A stretch of 64,000 nucleotides of DNA, taken from NCBI GenBank assembly GCA_026122225.1, contig JANEZZ010002677.1, positions 124,001 to 188,000 of the forward strand, read 5' to 3'. This DNA comes from Heloderma charlesbogerti (Eukaryota > Chordata > Lepidosauria > Squamata > Helodermatidae). Positions within the stretch are counted from its first letter, which is position 1, and the number at the start of each line of letters is the position of its first letter. Shown here in pieces: positions 13,501-28,400 of this stretch. The position numbers were made by a program, and so were the translations under genes. The notes below the pieces were generated by a model. The model had not been told where the DNA came from and searched no databases. It saw only the letters and a program-made list of their open reading frames with translations.

Positions 13501-16500
13501 TGTACAGTAGAAAAGCTTGCCATTAGTCTAATAAAAGTGGTGACTTGCTTAAGTTCGAACCTCTGTTATGTTGATTGCATAGACAGAGGGCTATTCAGTT
13601 TGACAGCTGCCAGGTATGAGGGGGCCCTGGGCAATGTGCCCCACCCACCTCCCCTGTACACCAGCCCTGGCTGCTCTCTCCCTCCACACCACCACTTTGT
13701 CCATTCCTATCCACTGCTGCTTTCCTGCTAAGCTCTGCCACTTTCTCCACCCACCTACCGGTTAATTGTGCTTGGGTTGGGAGGAGCCATTTTGTCTTTT
13801 TTTGAGCATGCACAGCCTTGATCAGGCAGCCAGATGCACTGCTCAGAAAGTGCCAGGCCAGCTGAGCACCTGCCATCTTTATTTCATCAGAGGGTCTCTG
13901 GGCTCCACATGCCTAGCCATGCCACTGTCTATTCAGGTGGCTGGTTCATTCCTCAACACTGTGAGGGACAGACTGGATGTGATGACAGAGCCACACAAAT
14001 GCATCTCTATTGTCTTTAAAACATTTAAGATAGCAGTTGCAGGGGACCCTGATCCAGACTGGGACCATGGAATGGAAGGAGACAGGTTAAGTTTTTGCCT
14101 CTGTACCATTTTTCTGATGAAAAGCCCCCCCCCCTATTTGCCTGGATTGAAAAAACATATGGGCATAACTGATGGGGTGGGATTTTCAATGGAAAACATT
14201 ACCCCATAGTCCTGATTCATATCCCACCATACAGCTGTTATATGTAAAACTCCATTACCCCATAGTCCTGATCCAGATCCCACCATACAGCTGTTATATG
14301 TAAAAGTTTAAAGGACAATGAAAATCTATTCACACATCTTATTTCCAAGGCTGCCTGCCTCAGCCGTGTGAATGTCTGAGGGAGATTGCTTGCATTTTTC
14401 TAAGCGATGCGCAGAGGCAGCTTAGCAGTTCCTCTCCCAGGCTGATATCACATGCATTCCAGGGAACATGATCAAGAAACTTCCACTGGCCACCTGGGAA
14501 GAAATTCCCTAGTTCAGCCTGTCCTGCTGTGAACTGGCTCTTTGCCAAGCAAATGTAGGGATGTATACAATAGAGAAGTCACTTTAGCAGGCAAATGGTC
14601 AAGCACAGTTTTACTAGGCACATAGGTTTTTTTTCAGCGAGACGACTGAGGCACAGCCAAGGTAAAAAATCAGGGGATCAGTGAAGTAGAAATACAGGCA
14701 GAAAGCAGAGTCAGGTAGGAGTCCAGGGGTCAGCAGCATGGAAGCTCAAGCAAGGTCAGGGAGAAAACAGGATACCAGAGATGGAGCTGAAAAAAAACAT
14801 GTCCAGCAGCTCTCACGTTACAAGTGAGAGCTGATATACCTAGAGCTACAGGAGCCCCACGCAGGGGTCAGCTGCACTGCATTAAGAGGCTTGTGTCAGA
14901 TGTCCTCATAAGAGCCCAGTTCATGAGTGGTCCTCTTCAGTAAACGAGCACTCCATCGCCAAGCCTCTGTCCTATCAAGGTTCTTAAGGCACCAGTGCTT
15001 TCGGGGGCCAGGAGGTGGCCCAGCATCCCCCTGTGCCTTAGAAGCTGAGCTCTCTGCTTCTCCAGGAGGCAAATCCGAAGGCATCACCCTTGAGGGCCCC
15101 AGACTGTCTCAGGTAGTGCCAGGGTCTTCTGAGGTGGCCTGTTCCCTGGGCCAACTGGCTCTGAAGGTTCTGGCTCCTCCTCTGAAGATGATTCCATGGG
15201 CAGCATGACACCTGGGACCATGACACAGCCTTCTTCAGAGAGCATGTTTTGCATGCAGAGGGTCTCAGGTTCAATCTTCGCATCTCAAGTTAAGTCTTCT
15301 ACGTGCGGCAGTTATCATGCACTCATCATTCCCTACTCACAGTTTTTTTTACAGGTTCTTCAGATGACGTTGTGACCCTCCAGTTTCACTTCTGTGTCTA
15401 ACCGGCACTTTCAACAATTTTTTTTTAGAGTAAAAACATGAAGCAAAATGAAAGAAAGCATGTTTTCCCCTTGTGTATTTGCACTATTTCACTATACCAC
15501 AGTGCCACATAGAGCTTATGTAGCAGAAAAGGAGAAAAGGAAATGATCCTTGTGGAGTGCTCGGATCCCAGTTCTGCGACAAAACTGAACGTAGATACAG
15601 CAGATTAACAGCCAATTAACAGCCTTGTGTAGAAAAGCTCAAAATGATCAGATAACAGGTTACAGGAGACCCGAGAATCCTGGAGAGCCACTGCCATGCA
15701 CAGAAGACAATTCTGGACTAGACCAACAAATAGTCTGGCCTGGTATTATTTAATGTGCTGCTGCTATGGTGCTGAGCAAAGAATAAGATGTAGTGGGGAC
15801 AGCATTTTACTTTGCCTAGGGCACCAATAAACCTTGAGTCACTCTGTTTTTTTGTACTCTTGCTAGACATCAGATCTAAAAGTCTTTCAAGTAAACAAAA
15901 AAGGCTAATTTCCCTGGGGAAAATTTCCTGGGACAGTTGGCAATAATGGCTTTGTTGTTCTGGAATGCACTTTGTCAGGAAGCTCAACTGCCTGCAATAG
16001 ACATCACAGCTGTATTTCCTGGAACAGATTTCACTGGGCAAAAAATTTTGTTGGCACTTTTCTCATACAACCAACAAATGAAGAGATAATTACCCGTGGG
16101 TTGAAGTGTTAGGTGAGGTGTGCTTCACATGCCTCAGCTGTGCCATGTTGCTGGCAGAGGCAGAGGAATGAAAAAGAACAACTCAAACTATCGTTCAAAA
16201 ATCCATGAGGAAAAAGAAATCCATGAGGAGTACGCACACAAAGAACAACTTGTGGAGAAAAAGAAATAAAACACAGAAGCAACTCCCCCTGCTGGCTATA
16301 AAATACTTCACTGCCTGGATTACATGCTGGTCACCACTTAACTTTCCCCCCTTCTGACCACTGACAGGCAAGTGGGGACTGCGCGGCTGCGTACGGCAGC
16401 ACAGGCCGACTTGCAAGAAAACAGCATGGCACGAACAGCCATTACCAGCCACGGTGTCTGACTGTGCATCCCTTGGGCTCGATCAGGAAATTACATACCA

Positions 16501-19500
16501 AGAATGGGGGAAAGCTCCCCTGTAAAACCACCAGTGTTTTTCCTAGATCCAGAGATCGTCGGCATGCTGAGCCTTGGGTTAGACCATGCAGTTATGACAC
16601 AAGAGCACCTGACTGGACAAGCACAGGAGGGGCTGCAGCTCAGCAGCGGAGCGCCTGCTGTGCCTGCAGAAGGTCCCAGGTTCAATCCCCAGCATCTCCA
16701 GGGAGGGGAGGAGAAACCTCTGCCTGAGCCTGGAGAGCTGCTGCCAGTCAGTGTTGACGGCACTGGGCTAGATGCACCAGTGGTCTGACTCAGCATAAGG
16801 CAGCTTCCTGCATTCCTACTCTTTACACTCTTTTCGTGTGGGAATAATCTTATACACAAAGCCTCTGGTGGAGTGCTCACTTCACATTTGAGGTCATGTG
16901 CATAGTGATGTGGCAGGAGGCATTTCCACTCTCCGCCAGCTGCAGAGCGGCTCCAGTGCAGTGAGCACAGTGCAGTGAGTCTAAGAGGCATCTTCCATTT
17001 ATTAAAGTACCATCACCATGGATCTGCACATTTCAGTAGCCCTGCGGCTCACCCAGCCTCCCTTGGTGTTCTACCTGCACAGAAAACGGTCAGTGCAAAC
17101 CAAAAGGAAAGGAAAACCCTGATAACAGGAAGAATGGCACACTCCATTTTCCAGTTCTGCTGTGGCACTCGGCTGAAGAGGAACTGAGGAATGGCTGCCA
17201 AAGACAAAAGCAATTTGGCTACAGGTTCCATATATGCAAAAGCTTCCTTTGTTACCACGAATATATTTCTGATCTTCCTGCTGGCAAATATTATGAGTGC
17301 ACTGCCTAATTCCTATGAATTGACTTGGTTCACATGACAAGACAGCCCACCATGGCTTAATTTACCCAGGGGGCTGTTGCACTGTGCCATGCGCCCACAG
17401 GCACCACTTTTGCAACATGCCTGTGGGCGCCCAGCTTGCCGTGGCTTGTCACATTATACAAACCCAGGCAGCAAGGGTTGTTTGAGGGTTAGACAACCCT
17501 CAATTAACCTATGGCTTGTTTTAGGGTTATTGGGGGCTGTCTAATCCTCAAATAACCCCTGCTGCCTGGGTTCGCATGACATGGCAAGCTGGGCACCTCT
17601 AGGTACCTTGCAAAAATGGCACCTCCAGGTGCCCAGCACAACACAAGAGCCCCTGAGGGTAAGTTAAGCCACGGTGGGCTGTCTGTCCTGACAGGCAAAC
17701 AGGGCCCATGGTCTCTCTTGGGGTAGACAGTGGAAAAGAACAGCTTTGTAGGCTATGTTCCCTCTCTGTTCCATGACCAGTGATGAACTTTACACTGCTC
17801 ACAGCTGCCATCATGTAAATTTTTTGCTACCCTGCCTTCTTTTTCTACAATTGCTTCCAGGATATTCTGAGTCACATTTAACATCAAGGCACATATACAC
17901 CTGTGGCTGTATGCGAATTGCATGTGCATTTACACCAACATCCAATCCTCCAGAGGGTTAGATACCCAGCTCCTGCCAGCTCAGGGGGAAAGGCCTTGGG
18001 GGTAAGGCATGCATGGGTACAGTGAGGCAGAGGAGAAACAGGGCAAGGGAAGTCAAAGTGTGTCAGTGTGAAACCTGCTTCTTGTGCAGGGCTGAAGGTT
18101 GATTCACAGCTGAGCAGGTCCCTACTTGCTCAGATCAGCTGGCAAGTTTGACCCAGCAACTTTTATATCGGTAAGGGATTATCATCACTTGACTCACTCC
18201 TACAAGGCTTCCTTGACTGGTGTGCCTGGCCTTTGCACATTTTTCCCTTTTGGCCAAAATCAGGTGGTGGAACACAGATCGAATCCCTGGCTCAAATCTC
18301 ACAACTCACTGTGGGCTCAAGTCATGACAGAGATGTGGCAGAGTTGAAAGAGAAGCCATGTCTGTGGCAAGGACTCATCGATCACAGCCATTATTGCACT
18401 GGTTCCTAAACTAATCCTCTTTGGGTTTACTGAAGCCTTTAATTGGTGGATTACTTTATTTCTCAAGGCACATTAATGTGCTCCGGGAGATTCCTGACAC
18501 ACTGAAACCATGGGACACGGGAGTGGGGCCTGTGTCAGAGAAAGAGGGCAAAAGAGATGGGGACCGAGATGAAAGCAGAATAATACGGGAAGCAGAGAAG
18601 CAGCAGCTGGCTGTGGACGTGTCAAGTGGCTGTATTCTCAGCAGCCAACCTGGGGGAAGGGGGCAGAAGGTTTTAGCTGCTGTGGCCCCAGCTGGGAGTG
18701 GAAGTTATAGCCTGTTCAGGAACAAATGTCTACTTGCAAGCATGAAAGCTGGGGGTGGAACTTTCAAAGTTATTTCCTTCAAAAAACATTGGCATTACTT
18801 TCAGGTACCCCAGTGGCATCGGTCTGGCTGGAAGTGGGTCTCCCCACAATCAGAGTTCGAGTACACCATGCTATTCTTAATTGTGTGATAAAGTTGAAAA
18901 ATTTACCTAATAAGTTTTTTTTTAATCTAAGTTCTGTTTTATTAGCCTTCAGCCTTGCATACTATGGGTCGCTAGGTTTAATAATCTTCTTTGATCATAC
19001 CATTTCTGAGGACCTCTTTGTTTCACTTTCTAAGACACAGTTGAGGAAATGGATTTTTGATCAAAATAATATGTTGGATCAGCAGGCCATTTTATCTTCT
19101 AAATTTTCAAGTGTTTACGGATTTCATAAATCTAACCATTTGGTAGATCTTACCTTTCCCAGACTTAGACACGTTTTTAGTTTTCCATTTTCAAACCATG
19201 CTAACAGCAGTATTTGAGGGTAGATAGTCTTTGGTCACAAAGGATCTGATACTATCCTATTTGTGGATCCTCAGAAACTAAAGATCTGATACCCTAAACT
19301 AAGGATCTATGGTTTATTAACAGCCTTTGACTTGCAAATAAATTGACTGACTCTGGAACAGAAAATGGGTGCAGCGTGGACAGCTACCCATACGGTAGAG
19401 GAAGAGGGAGTAGTAGTAAATAGTAGGACTAGCAGTAGCGTCAGCAATATGGGTGTTGACCAAACGGCCTTTGGGCAACTAGCTGGGATGGTCAGAAAAA

Positions 19501-22500
19501 GGAAAGTTTAAGGGTCCCTTCAGGGGGCTGGGTGAACTATACCCTCCACCCCACAGCACATACTGCCTTATTGTTAATAACACCTTCCTGCCATTTCTAA
19601 CTTTCTGTGGTCATGTGGCTTCATGCAATTACCATGGAGCACTCAGAGCTTCTAAGTGGTGAGCATGAGTGCATGCTGTGGTTTTAGTGATATACATTTC
19701 TAAGCACTGAATATTTAAAGGCTTCACTATCAATTGCACTCTCTCTGCTGAACATGATGAAAAATTTCAGTCATACCTTTGTTGTTAACGTCTTAACACA
19801 TTCCATTAGACTTGGAATGAATTAACATTCCGGTGGTTTCTGATTGACAGGATTCATTTTATGTGTAATGACACCTAATTAATTATTCCTTTTCCTCCCA
19901 CTCATAAGGTTCATGGCTGAACTGCACTTATTTATATACTGTATTTACTGACTACATTTATTTATCTCTTTTCTACCAAAGAACTCAAAGCAATTTATAG
20001 TTTGAAATAATGGCTTACAGTCCAAGGCATGAAACAATAGGAAAAAGGAAAGAAAAATGAGAGAAATTTAGGTACCAACCCCTCCATACTCTTCCATAAC
20101 AAAGTTACACAGTAACCAGGTGGAATGATCACTGCAGGAGACAGTTCTGGGAGAAGAGAAGCCCAATGGCAGCTGGCCCAGGCAGGCCAATGGACTAGGC
20201 CTCACTGTCTCACCTCTCCTTCTGACACTTAGAAAGTTCCTCCCAGTGATGGACTTAACTGGCCAATCCAGACTCTTCCTGAGCCAGAAAATAAATGTTT
20301 GGTGGTACCATCACAATGTCACAGACCAGGATTTTACACTACTGCTGCCTAAAGAATGAGTCAGTAAGAACATAAGAAGAGCCCTGCTGGATCAGACCAA
20401 GGGTCCATCTAGTCCAGCATTCTGTTCACACAGTGGCCAACCAGCTGTCAACCAGGAAACCACAAGCACAACACAAATGCAAGAGTGGCCTCCTGCCCAT
20501 GTGCCCCAGCAACTGGTGTACGTAGGCATACCAGCTCTGATACTGGAGGTAGCACATCACCATCAAGCCTAGTCGTCTTTGATAGACATCTCACATTCCT
20601 ATAATTGATAGACACTGATAGGAATTTGTCTAACTCCCTTTTAAAGCTATCCAAGTTGGTGGCCATCACTACATCCTGTGGTAGCGAATTCCATAGTGTA
20701 ACTATGCGTTGTGTGAAGAAGTCCTTCCTTTGATCTGTCCTGAATCTCCCACCAATCAGCTTCATAGGATGACACCAGGTCTAGTATTTTGAGAGAGGGA
20801 GAAGAATGTCTCCCTACACACATTCTCCGCACCATGCATAACTTTGTAGATCTCTGTTATGTCTCCCCTTACCCTCCTTGGGTCAGTGATTCAGTTTGCA
20901 CAACCCGACAGCTCATCATGGGTTAATTTACCTTTTCAGGAGCTGTGGTGTGTTCTGGCCACCATTATAAGCATGCAAGCTCCGGCCAGGGGTTGCCATG
21001 GCTTGTTGTCTTGTCCAAACCCTGGTGGCGGGGTTATTTGAGGCGTAAACAACCCCTGCATAACCCTCAAATAGACAATGGCCCTACCTGTTTAACCCTC
21101 AAATAACCCCCTCTACCCGGGTTTGACCACACGATAAGCCCCAGCAAGGGTCTGCATATTCATAATGGTGGATGACACTAACAGTGGTGGTGTGAAGGTT
21201 AATTAACCCATGGTGGGTTGTCATGTTGTCCAAACCAGGTCAGTGTGGTATATGGCTGGCATGTTGGACTGAGAACCAAACTGGACATGAGGTTGCCAAC
21301 ATTGCTTGTCCTTGCATGTTTTTAAAAAAGAAATAGCTGGCATGCCACAATAGGAATAGCATCACATCCAGCTTGGCACCAAGATCAAGTGAAGTCAGGT
21401 TCAAATCCCACTCAGCCACGAAGCTCAAGGTTGCGCAACCTGACATACTGCACAGGGCTGGGGGAAGGAGGGAGTTTAAAATCATGGAGGGCTGGGTATG
21501 CCACCCTGTGCTGCTCGGAGAAAAGTATCAGAATGTAAAAAAATAAGCACACACCCCGGTATATTTTGAAGTAAATATGTAGTGTCAGGATATAAGCTGA
21601 TTTTCCTATCTCCGCCCCTGAAAACCATCCCTTTTAGTTCTGTCCAGAAAGGAATGTGAATGGTTCCCTTTTTCAAAATATCTGAAAAAAGCATGTGAGT
21701 GCATGCCTGCCTGCCCGCACACGCACGCACGTGCACACACACAGCCAATGATCTTATTTTCTTTTGGATAAATATATCCAGTTCCTTCAGCCTTCCTGCC
21801 TTAAAAGTTGTTTCTTCTCCAAAACATTTCAAACATGTCAATATTATTCTTTACGTTATGCTCAGAACAGCAGTGTTTTTCCCCAGGGTAGTACTATTTC
21901 TTCCCAAGTCCTGAACGCAATTGCCCTGCTCCTGGTAGAGTCACAGACACATGGAAGCAGGGCTCTGTGCATGTAACCCCAATGGAACAAGGAATTGCAC
22001 ATGCAAAGAAGGGTTGTACAAGTGGCACCTGGTCCCATCCAGCATGCGGAGACCCTGCATCTTCAGTTCAGCACCAGCAGCCCTGATCTGTTCAGGAGGG
22101 GAAGCCTGAACGCTGGACTTTGCCTATGTATGTGCTGCCCTGGCTGCTGGGTCGGCCTACAGTGGAGTTAGGGCTCATGCTTCTACAAATTACAGCCTGA
22201 AATGGCACTGGCCTTTTATTCCATAGGAACACATTTTCTTTGGCTTGTTATCTGCTTTAATTCCTAAACCCTTCTTAGCAATGCTTCTGTATAGAAAGTT
22301 ATCCTCCACTGTGTGTATTTGGGTCCCCCCTGCCCCATTCTTAAGGGGAAAACTTCATATTTGACTTCTGAATTTGGTTTTATTCTTATCAATTCAAGTC
22401 TTCCAGGTAGTGGGATAATCTGAACGGTTTGGTTATCCTTTAAACTGTTTGGAATCCCCCCAGATGTATATCAAAAAAGAACTGCATAGATGCACTGTTT

Positions 22501-25374
22501 CTTCCATCCTGTTTATTAATAAAGAGGATGTGCTCAGTGTCATATGTGTGAATATGATATATAATTAGCAATTAATTATGTACACTTAATTAATAAGCAA
22601 CTTTCATTAACTGCCAATCACTGAACAAGCAGAGAATAATATGGTGTCATTGCCTATGTATTTTTAGTATAGACTGAAATGAGTAACTATTACTTTGGAC
22701 CCAGAGTGGAAAAAAGTAAGATAATATACTTTATTATACTGACTTGCTGTTATACAAAGATGAAGACTTTCAAGTTATACTGAAATCATCTGCCTGATTA
22801 AGAGGCCTGTATTACTCAGAGGCTTAACATACTGGTCAATGCTAATAGAAACTTGTCCTGATAATGGACCTCTTCTTTACTGATTTACTATTTATTTTAT
22901 GTCTTTAAAATGGAATCTATACACTCACAAGTAAGTCTTTCAGTATATTCACAAATAATAAACCATAATTTCCTGGGGATCTCTATGTATACCTCACTCA
23001 AAAGCACCTGTAGATTTTGTAAAGGGACTAAAGGGAAGTGTGTGTCTAAGAAAGAGAAGTTCAGGGAAGTACAGGACTTACATAGGAGCCATAGTTTACT
23101 GCCAGAGTCTGTAGAGACCACGGGAGGCCAAGGCCAATGAGAATGTCAAAAACATTGCTTCCAATGGAGTTCGACACAGCCATGTCACCCATCCCTGCAG
23201 AAACACAAAAGCATGATAAAGAAAAATTACTGCAGAGAAGAATTCACCGTCTCTGGTAGTCACATGTTCAGAATACACAGGTTCAGCAATTATTCACAGA
23301 ATATTCCTGATGGCCATAGTTTTGCCTCTCTGTTTACACAAATATTGTCGACAATCCACAGCAAACATTTCACACCAGTCTAATTTGCTCACTGGAGTCA
23401 ATGGTTTAAATATCCACAATTGCATTTCAGTAGGAGTATATACTACGCCATCCCTCCCCAACCTAATGACCTTCAGTTGTGTTGGACTACAACTCCCATA
23501 ATCCCCCAGCCAGTGTATTGACCAACATCCCATCTTTCTATCTCCATTATCAGCACCATCCCCCCTGCTTTAAAGCTAAATTCCTGCACCTCCATCCATT
23601 CACCACAGGCACCTTTCTCCTTTCTTGAGCTAATTTGAAGACAGACAGACGAAGAGGATGTTTTCTGACATGGCACCACCCTTGTCATTTCACTATCCCA
23701 TAAAAGAATTTCAAGGTTCCCACTCCCCTCTTTTCTGCACACTGAATAAGAATTCTTAGTACATAAGAAGAGCACTAATGGATCAGACCAAAGATTCATC
23801 TAGCATCCCATTTCTCTGTTGGCCACCCAGGTGCTTCCAAGAAGTTCACAAGCAAGGCAAGAAACCAACTTATCCCCATCATTTGCTCACCAGCAACTGA
23901 TATGCAAAAGGTATATTCTCTTTAAACACTGAGGTTACAGCTAGCAATCAAAGTTAATAGCCACTGATAGATCCATCCTCCATAAATATGTTTAATCTCC
24001 TTAGAAAGCCGTCACTGCATCTTGTGGCAGCAAATTCCCTAAGGATTATGCATCACTGTGTGTTCCTTTTGTGGCTGCCCTGAATCTACTGACAATCAAT
24101 TTTAATGGGCACCCCCAAAGTCTAGTGTTGTAATAGAAAGAGAGAGAGATTCTTTTTCTTGACAACATTAATATTTTTTTTTATAAATCTCAATCCAGTT
24201 CTTATTTTTTTTTTTCTAAATTAAAACCCCTAAAAAACCCTTGACCATTTTCACTAATACTTCCTAGCATGGGATTTGTTTTTTCTACCAGCATCACAAA
24301 TTGAGTGGCTACTTTCACTGGGCAATCAACAATGACCCCCAAAAATCTTTTTCTGGGGGGTGTCTCCATGAGCGATTTACTCTGAGCCGGCTGTGTTTGG
24401 AGGTTGTTAGGGATATATTTATTTATTGCATTTATACCCCGCCTTTCTCCCTCTCGCAAGGAACTCAAGGCGGTTTACATTATCCTCCTCCTCACCATTG
24501 TATCCTCACAACAACAACCCTGTGAGGTAGGTTGGGCTGAGAGTCTGTGACTGGCCCAAAGTCACCCAGTGAGCTTCCATGGCCAAGTGGGGACTAGAAC
24601 CCGGATCTCCCGGCTCCCAGTCCATCACTCTCACCACTACACTACACTGGCTCTCATATATGACTTTGTGGCTATCCAGCAGCCACTCCAGAGCTTATCA
24701 GGGAACACCCGGATTTCCTGACACTGCTTAAAGTCCGATTCGTTTCCTTAAGTTGGGTTTTCCCTGGTATACTTGCTGTGTGCCCCAACCCCCGCATTGA
24801 CCTTGGGTATGCTGGCCCTGCCCAGGGGTGTGCCCTTCACCATGAGCCACTCAAGGGGTGTTTCCTGTCCCTGAGTTTCCCAGCACAAACCAGTTAGTGT
24901 CTATTCAGAAGTAATTCCCATTGTGGTCATTGAGGCTTGCCTCCTGAATGTAGGGGAGCCTCTCTTATTCTCAATGGAGAAAGGGGGGGGGAGCCTGGAG
25001 GGGGGAGCCTCTCTTATTGGTTGAGCAGCCCCTGCCAGTCAGATGATGTTCACTCCAAACACCGCCCCCCAGCCGGACGTATGTTCTATGAAGCGACTTT
25101 TAGAGGTGCAATACACTCGCTCATGGAGACTTGCGCAGAGCAAAGCCAGCTCCTTGAAAAATCTGGGCAAGCCACGATTGGCTTCTCCTTCTGTTGTCAT
25201 GGAGACACCCACCTGGTTAGTCTGTGCCTGTTCAGACCCTCTCTGGGGGATATGTATAATTAGAAATGTTTTGCCTTAGCGTACATCACTTCCATTGACT
25301 TCTATCTAATGTAATATTAGTTTTTTTTATTCACCCAAGTTGGAGCAGACCCCTTGGAGCCCTTGGCAGTATGA

Positions 25375-25460
<86 letters not shown>

Positions 25461-28400
25461 TACATGTAAAGGTGAAAATACAAATCCTACAAATTCAGCC
25501 TTGCAGGTTCATGGAGATCCTGCATTCAATGATTGTAGAATTCCCCAGTTCACTCATATTTTTCTACCCATGGTGAAGGGAACAGGGAGGGGCAGAGAAG
25601 GAAAATGGGAGAGAAAATGCAAATCTGGAGCCCCCTTCCAATCTCTTCCTAGGCAGAATCCTGGGAAACTGAATGCTGGGGTGACTGGTATCCCACACTG
25701 CAAGTACATGTTCTTTGTTCTAGTATTTGTTGTCCATTAATGTTAAAGCAAAAGTAATGTTTCTCTTTGGAAGAGCTTCAACAGCTCTTTGATATCCATG
25801 TTTTAACATACTACAAACCTACCTTGTCTTGCTACAATCAGGCTTGCCATGCAGTCCGGTACGCTGGTTCCAGCTGCCAGAAACGTGATCCCCATGATCA
25901 CGTCTGGAATACCCAAAGTGTAGCCAATGATTGTGACCTAGGGAAATGAAATGAACTGTCAGGATGCCCAAGCTCATTAAGAGTGCATACAGACATGCCT
26001 ACCTAGAGGAGCCAGCGGGGGTTTTCCTGTGGAGGGTGAGGTCTACTTCACCTCCAAATGCAGGGCTGCTTTCCTTTCTCTCTCCAACCCTTCCTCCATA
26101 CTTCAAGCAGGCTTTTGACTTTAAAAAAACAACCCAAACCTGAGGCATTTGGTATGTGCTTACTGTTAAATATTTACCCCGTGCCTTAAAAATAATAATA
26201 AAGGCACTTTATTATTATTTTTTAAAGAAACACTGCAGGGGGAATGGTTTTGTGATTGTCACAAGGGCTAGCCAAACAGCATTCTCTACAGCCAGCTTCT
26301 GCTGGGAACAAGGACCCAAGTGTCTAAGGATGGTTCTATGTCTGGCTGAAAATGGTTGTTTGTGGATCCACAGCAGGCTCACCACTCACGTTACGTGCAT
26401 CTAGACATACTGTAACATGTCTTCTGTTGTGCCTTCATGGTATGGCACATTTATAGGGCAGTTTCCAAACTTCAACCCAAAAAGAAAATGATGAAAAGAG
26501 TTATGTTCCAAATTAATTTTATTTACAAGATATTTACATGGAATTTTATCAGTTTCTCATTAGCATCCCCCCTTTGAAATATTTCCTCCTTTAACTGGTC
26601 TACTTCTGCTTCACTATGACATTTAGTCCTCTCCTCAACCCCTAACATTCCTGGGCAGCAAAAGCACAAGTAACTAGACAGGGATGCGAAAGGAAGTATT
26701 TCACCTCCGATGATGAAGCAAAAGTGCTGCCCAAGGAAAGCTCACACAGTAGGACCTACTGTTTCCTAGTAGCAGGAAGTGTAGTGAAAGTTTCACTTCG
26801 AGAACGTTCTAGGAAAAGTTACTGCCCTGGCCAATTGTACTGCCTCAGACTTCCAGTTCATGTATTTGCTTCATGACAAGGCTACAAGTAGAAAGAAGCT
26901 TTGTGGCACCTATAGTAGCTGCAAGTCCCCAAAGCAGCTAGAAACAGGCCTCTAGCTCTCTCTTTGACTGGATTTGGATGACACGATAACCATCGTGGGT
27001 TATCGTGTCATCTGTCAGGCAGTTTTTAATGCACGACAGCTTATTTGGCCAAAATAACCCACTCTGATAACCCATGGTTAGGGATGGCGGAACGAAGTGC
27101 CCGCCCCCCCCAACACACGGAAGGCACGCGGAACGGAGCCCCCAACCCACGAAAGGCGCGCAAAATGGAGCACTTACCTGCTGCCGTCCGCACTGACTTG
27201 CGAATGCCGGCTGCCCTGCGGCCACCATTCGCTTCCTGATCATAGCCGTGATAGGCTACGTAAATACTTACGTAGCCTATCACGGCTAACGCAGGGACGC
27301 CTTTTGCGTCCCTGCAGAGGCCGTGATAGACTATATAAGTATTTACGTAGCCTATCACGGCAAGCAAAAATACCCAAACAACTCTACGGCGGCTGCCATT
27401 TGCGTCCCCTATTTTTCGCTGTTTTATCCTATGTAAATATTTACATAGGCTATTACGGCGAAAAAAGGAAGGGGAACGCAAATAGCGCCCACTACGCTAT
27501 TTGTGTTCCCCTTTTTTCCCCGCCGTAATAGCGTATGTAAATATTTACGTAAGATAAAACGGCGAACAATAGGGAATGCAAATGGTGGCCACCATAGCCG
27601 CCACCATTTGCGTACGCTGTTTTTTTTTTGTTTTTTTTTAGGCCTGCCATGATAGGCTACGTAAATACTTATGTAGCCTATCACAGCAGCCTGGCTGGAC
27701 GCAAATGGCAGCCGCTACGGAGCAGCCCATCCGCAGCCGGAACTCCGGCTGCGGACAGCCCTGGCTGGCTGCTCCGCGGAGCCGCTGTGGAGCGGAGCTG
27801 GCCGGGCAGGATTTTGAGAGGGAGGACCGGATCACCTCTCCCCCAATCGAGGATTCTGGGGGGAGGGACAGAGTGCCTCCCCCCCCACCGCAAATCAAAT
27901 CTGCGAAAAGGTAAGTGACTTTCGTACATCCCTACCCACAGTGCTTAACCCACACTGGGTTATTGCGCCCTCTGTTGGGTACCATGGGTTACTTTGCTCG
28001 CCTACAGAGTCATGTGGCAAGAACGATTCAGATCACTTCCGTCACTCTGTTTTTGGGGTGAGTTCTCTGTGTAATGAAAACTCCCTGACAGTTTGCTGGG
28101 ATAGGGTGAAAAGTGAGCATGTTTTTCCCCTATTTCCACCTATTCCACGGTTGCCTCTGTTCCTTTTTAAAAAGGAGAAAATCCTTTGCACTTTTGTGCA
28201 TTTGTGCATTTTTGCAACTGCGGTATTGGGAACATGTTAAAGCCTCTATGCCAGTAATGTCTATGCGGAGAAATGTGCAATTCTGCTTTAGCAAGAAAGC
28301 ACTTTAAGCAAGAAAGTGCTTTGGCAAATGAGCAAAAGAGCACTACAGCTCTGTATGAGGTTTCGTCCTGAACCTGCAAACCCCCAAGGTTTTATAGCCA

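Larger units (their letters stand above)
11013..23081 (-). other. SLC24A3: SLC24A3 intron 11 of window (about 12.1 kb)
   Basis: It holds the LTR-like copies near 13.0-13.6 and 14.6-15.2 kb, a tRNA-headed SINE at 16.6 kb, foldback elements at 17.3 and 20.9 kb, a probable LINE end at 18.9-19.35 kb and a CR1 end at 20.37-20.87 kb. Stretches 11.1-12.9, 15.3-16.5, 19.35-20.35 and 21.5-23.05 kb contain nothing I can name; AT-rich parts near 19740-19960 and 22500-22720 look repeat-free and could be conserved non-coding sequence (inference). Confidence 0.8.
23195..25822 (-). other. SLC24A3: SLC24A3 intron 10 of window (about 2.6 kb)
   Basis: Contains a CR1 fragment (23761-24135), a copy of the 24.35-kb repeat family split by a SINE, and a long TG/AG microsatellite. 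Nothing recognised in 23200-23760. Confidence 0.85.

Noticed and set aside
16623..16700. A tRNA gene, from the A-box and B-box-like sequences
   Set aside because: The acceptor and anticodon stems do not pair and the sequence continues into a SINE body with other copies in the window.
16491..16991. A 166-codon minus-strand frame
   Set aside because: Most of it is antisense translation of the tRNA-headed SINE; no protein family is recognised.
25378..25740. Plus-strand frame starting with CVCV and RERE repeats
   Set aside because: Its N-terminal half is translation of a TG/AG microsatellite and the rest has no recognisable protein content.
27244..27685. CRISPR array, suggested by regularly spaced palindromic repeats
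   Set aside because: The repeats are long imperfect hairpins in alternating orientation with related, not unique, spacers, inside a vertebrate intron.
27097..27929. Several overlapping 60-146 codon frames on both strands
   Set aside because: They arise from GC-rich palindromic repeat sequence, appear equally on both strands and show no family similarity.
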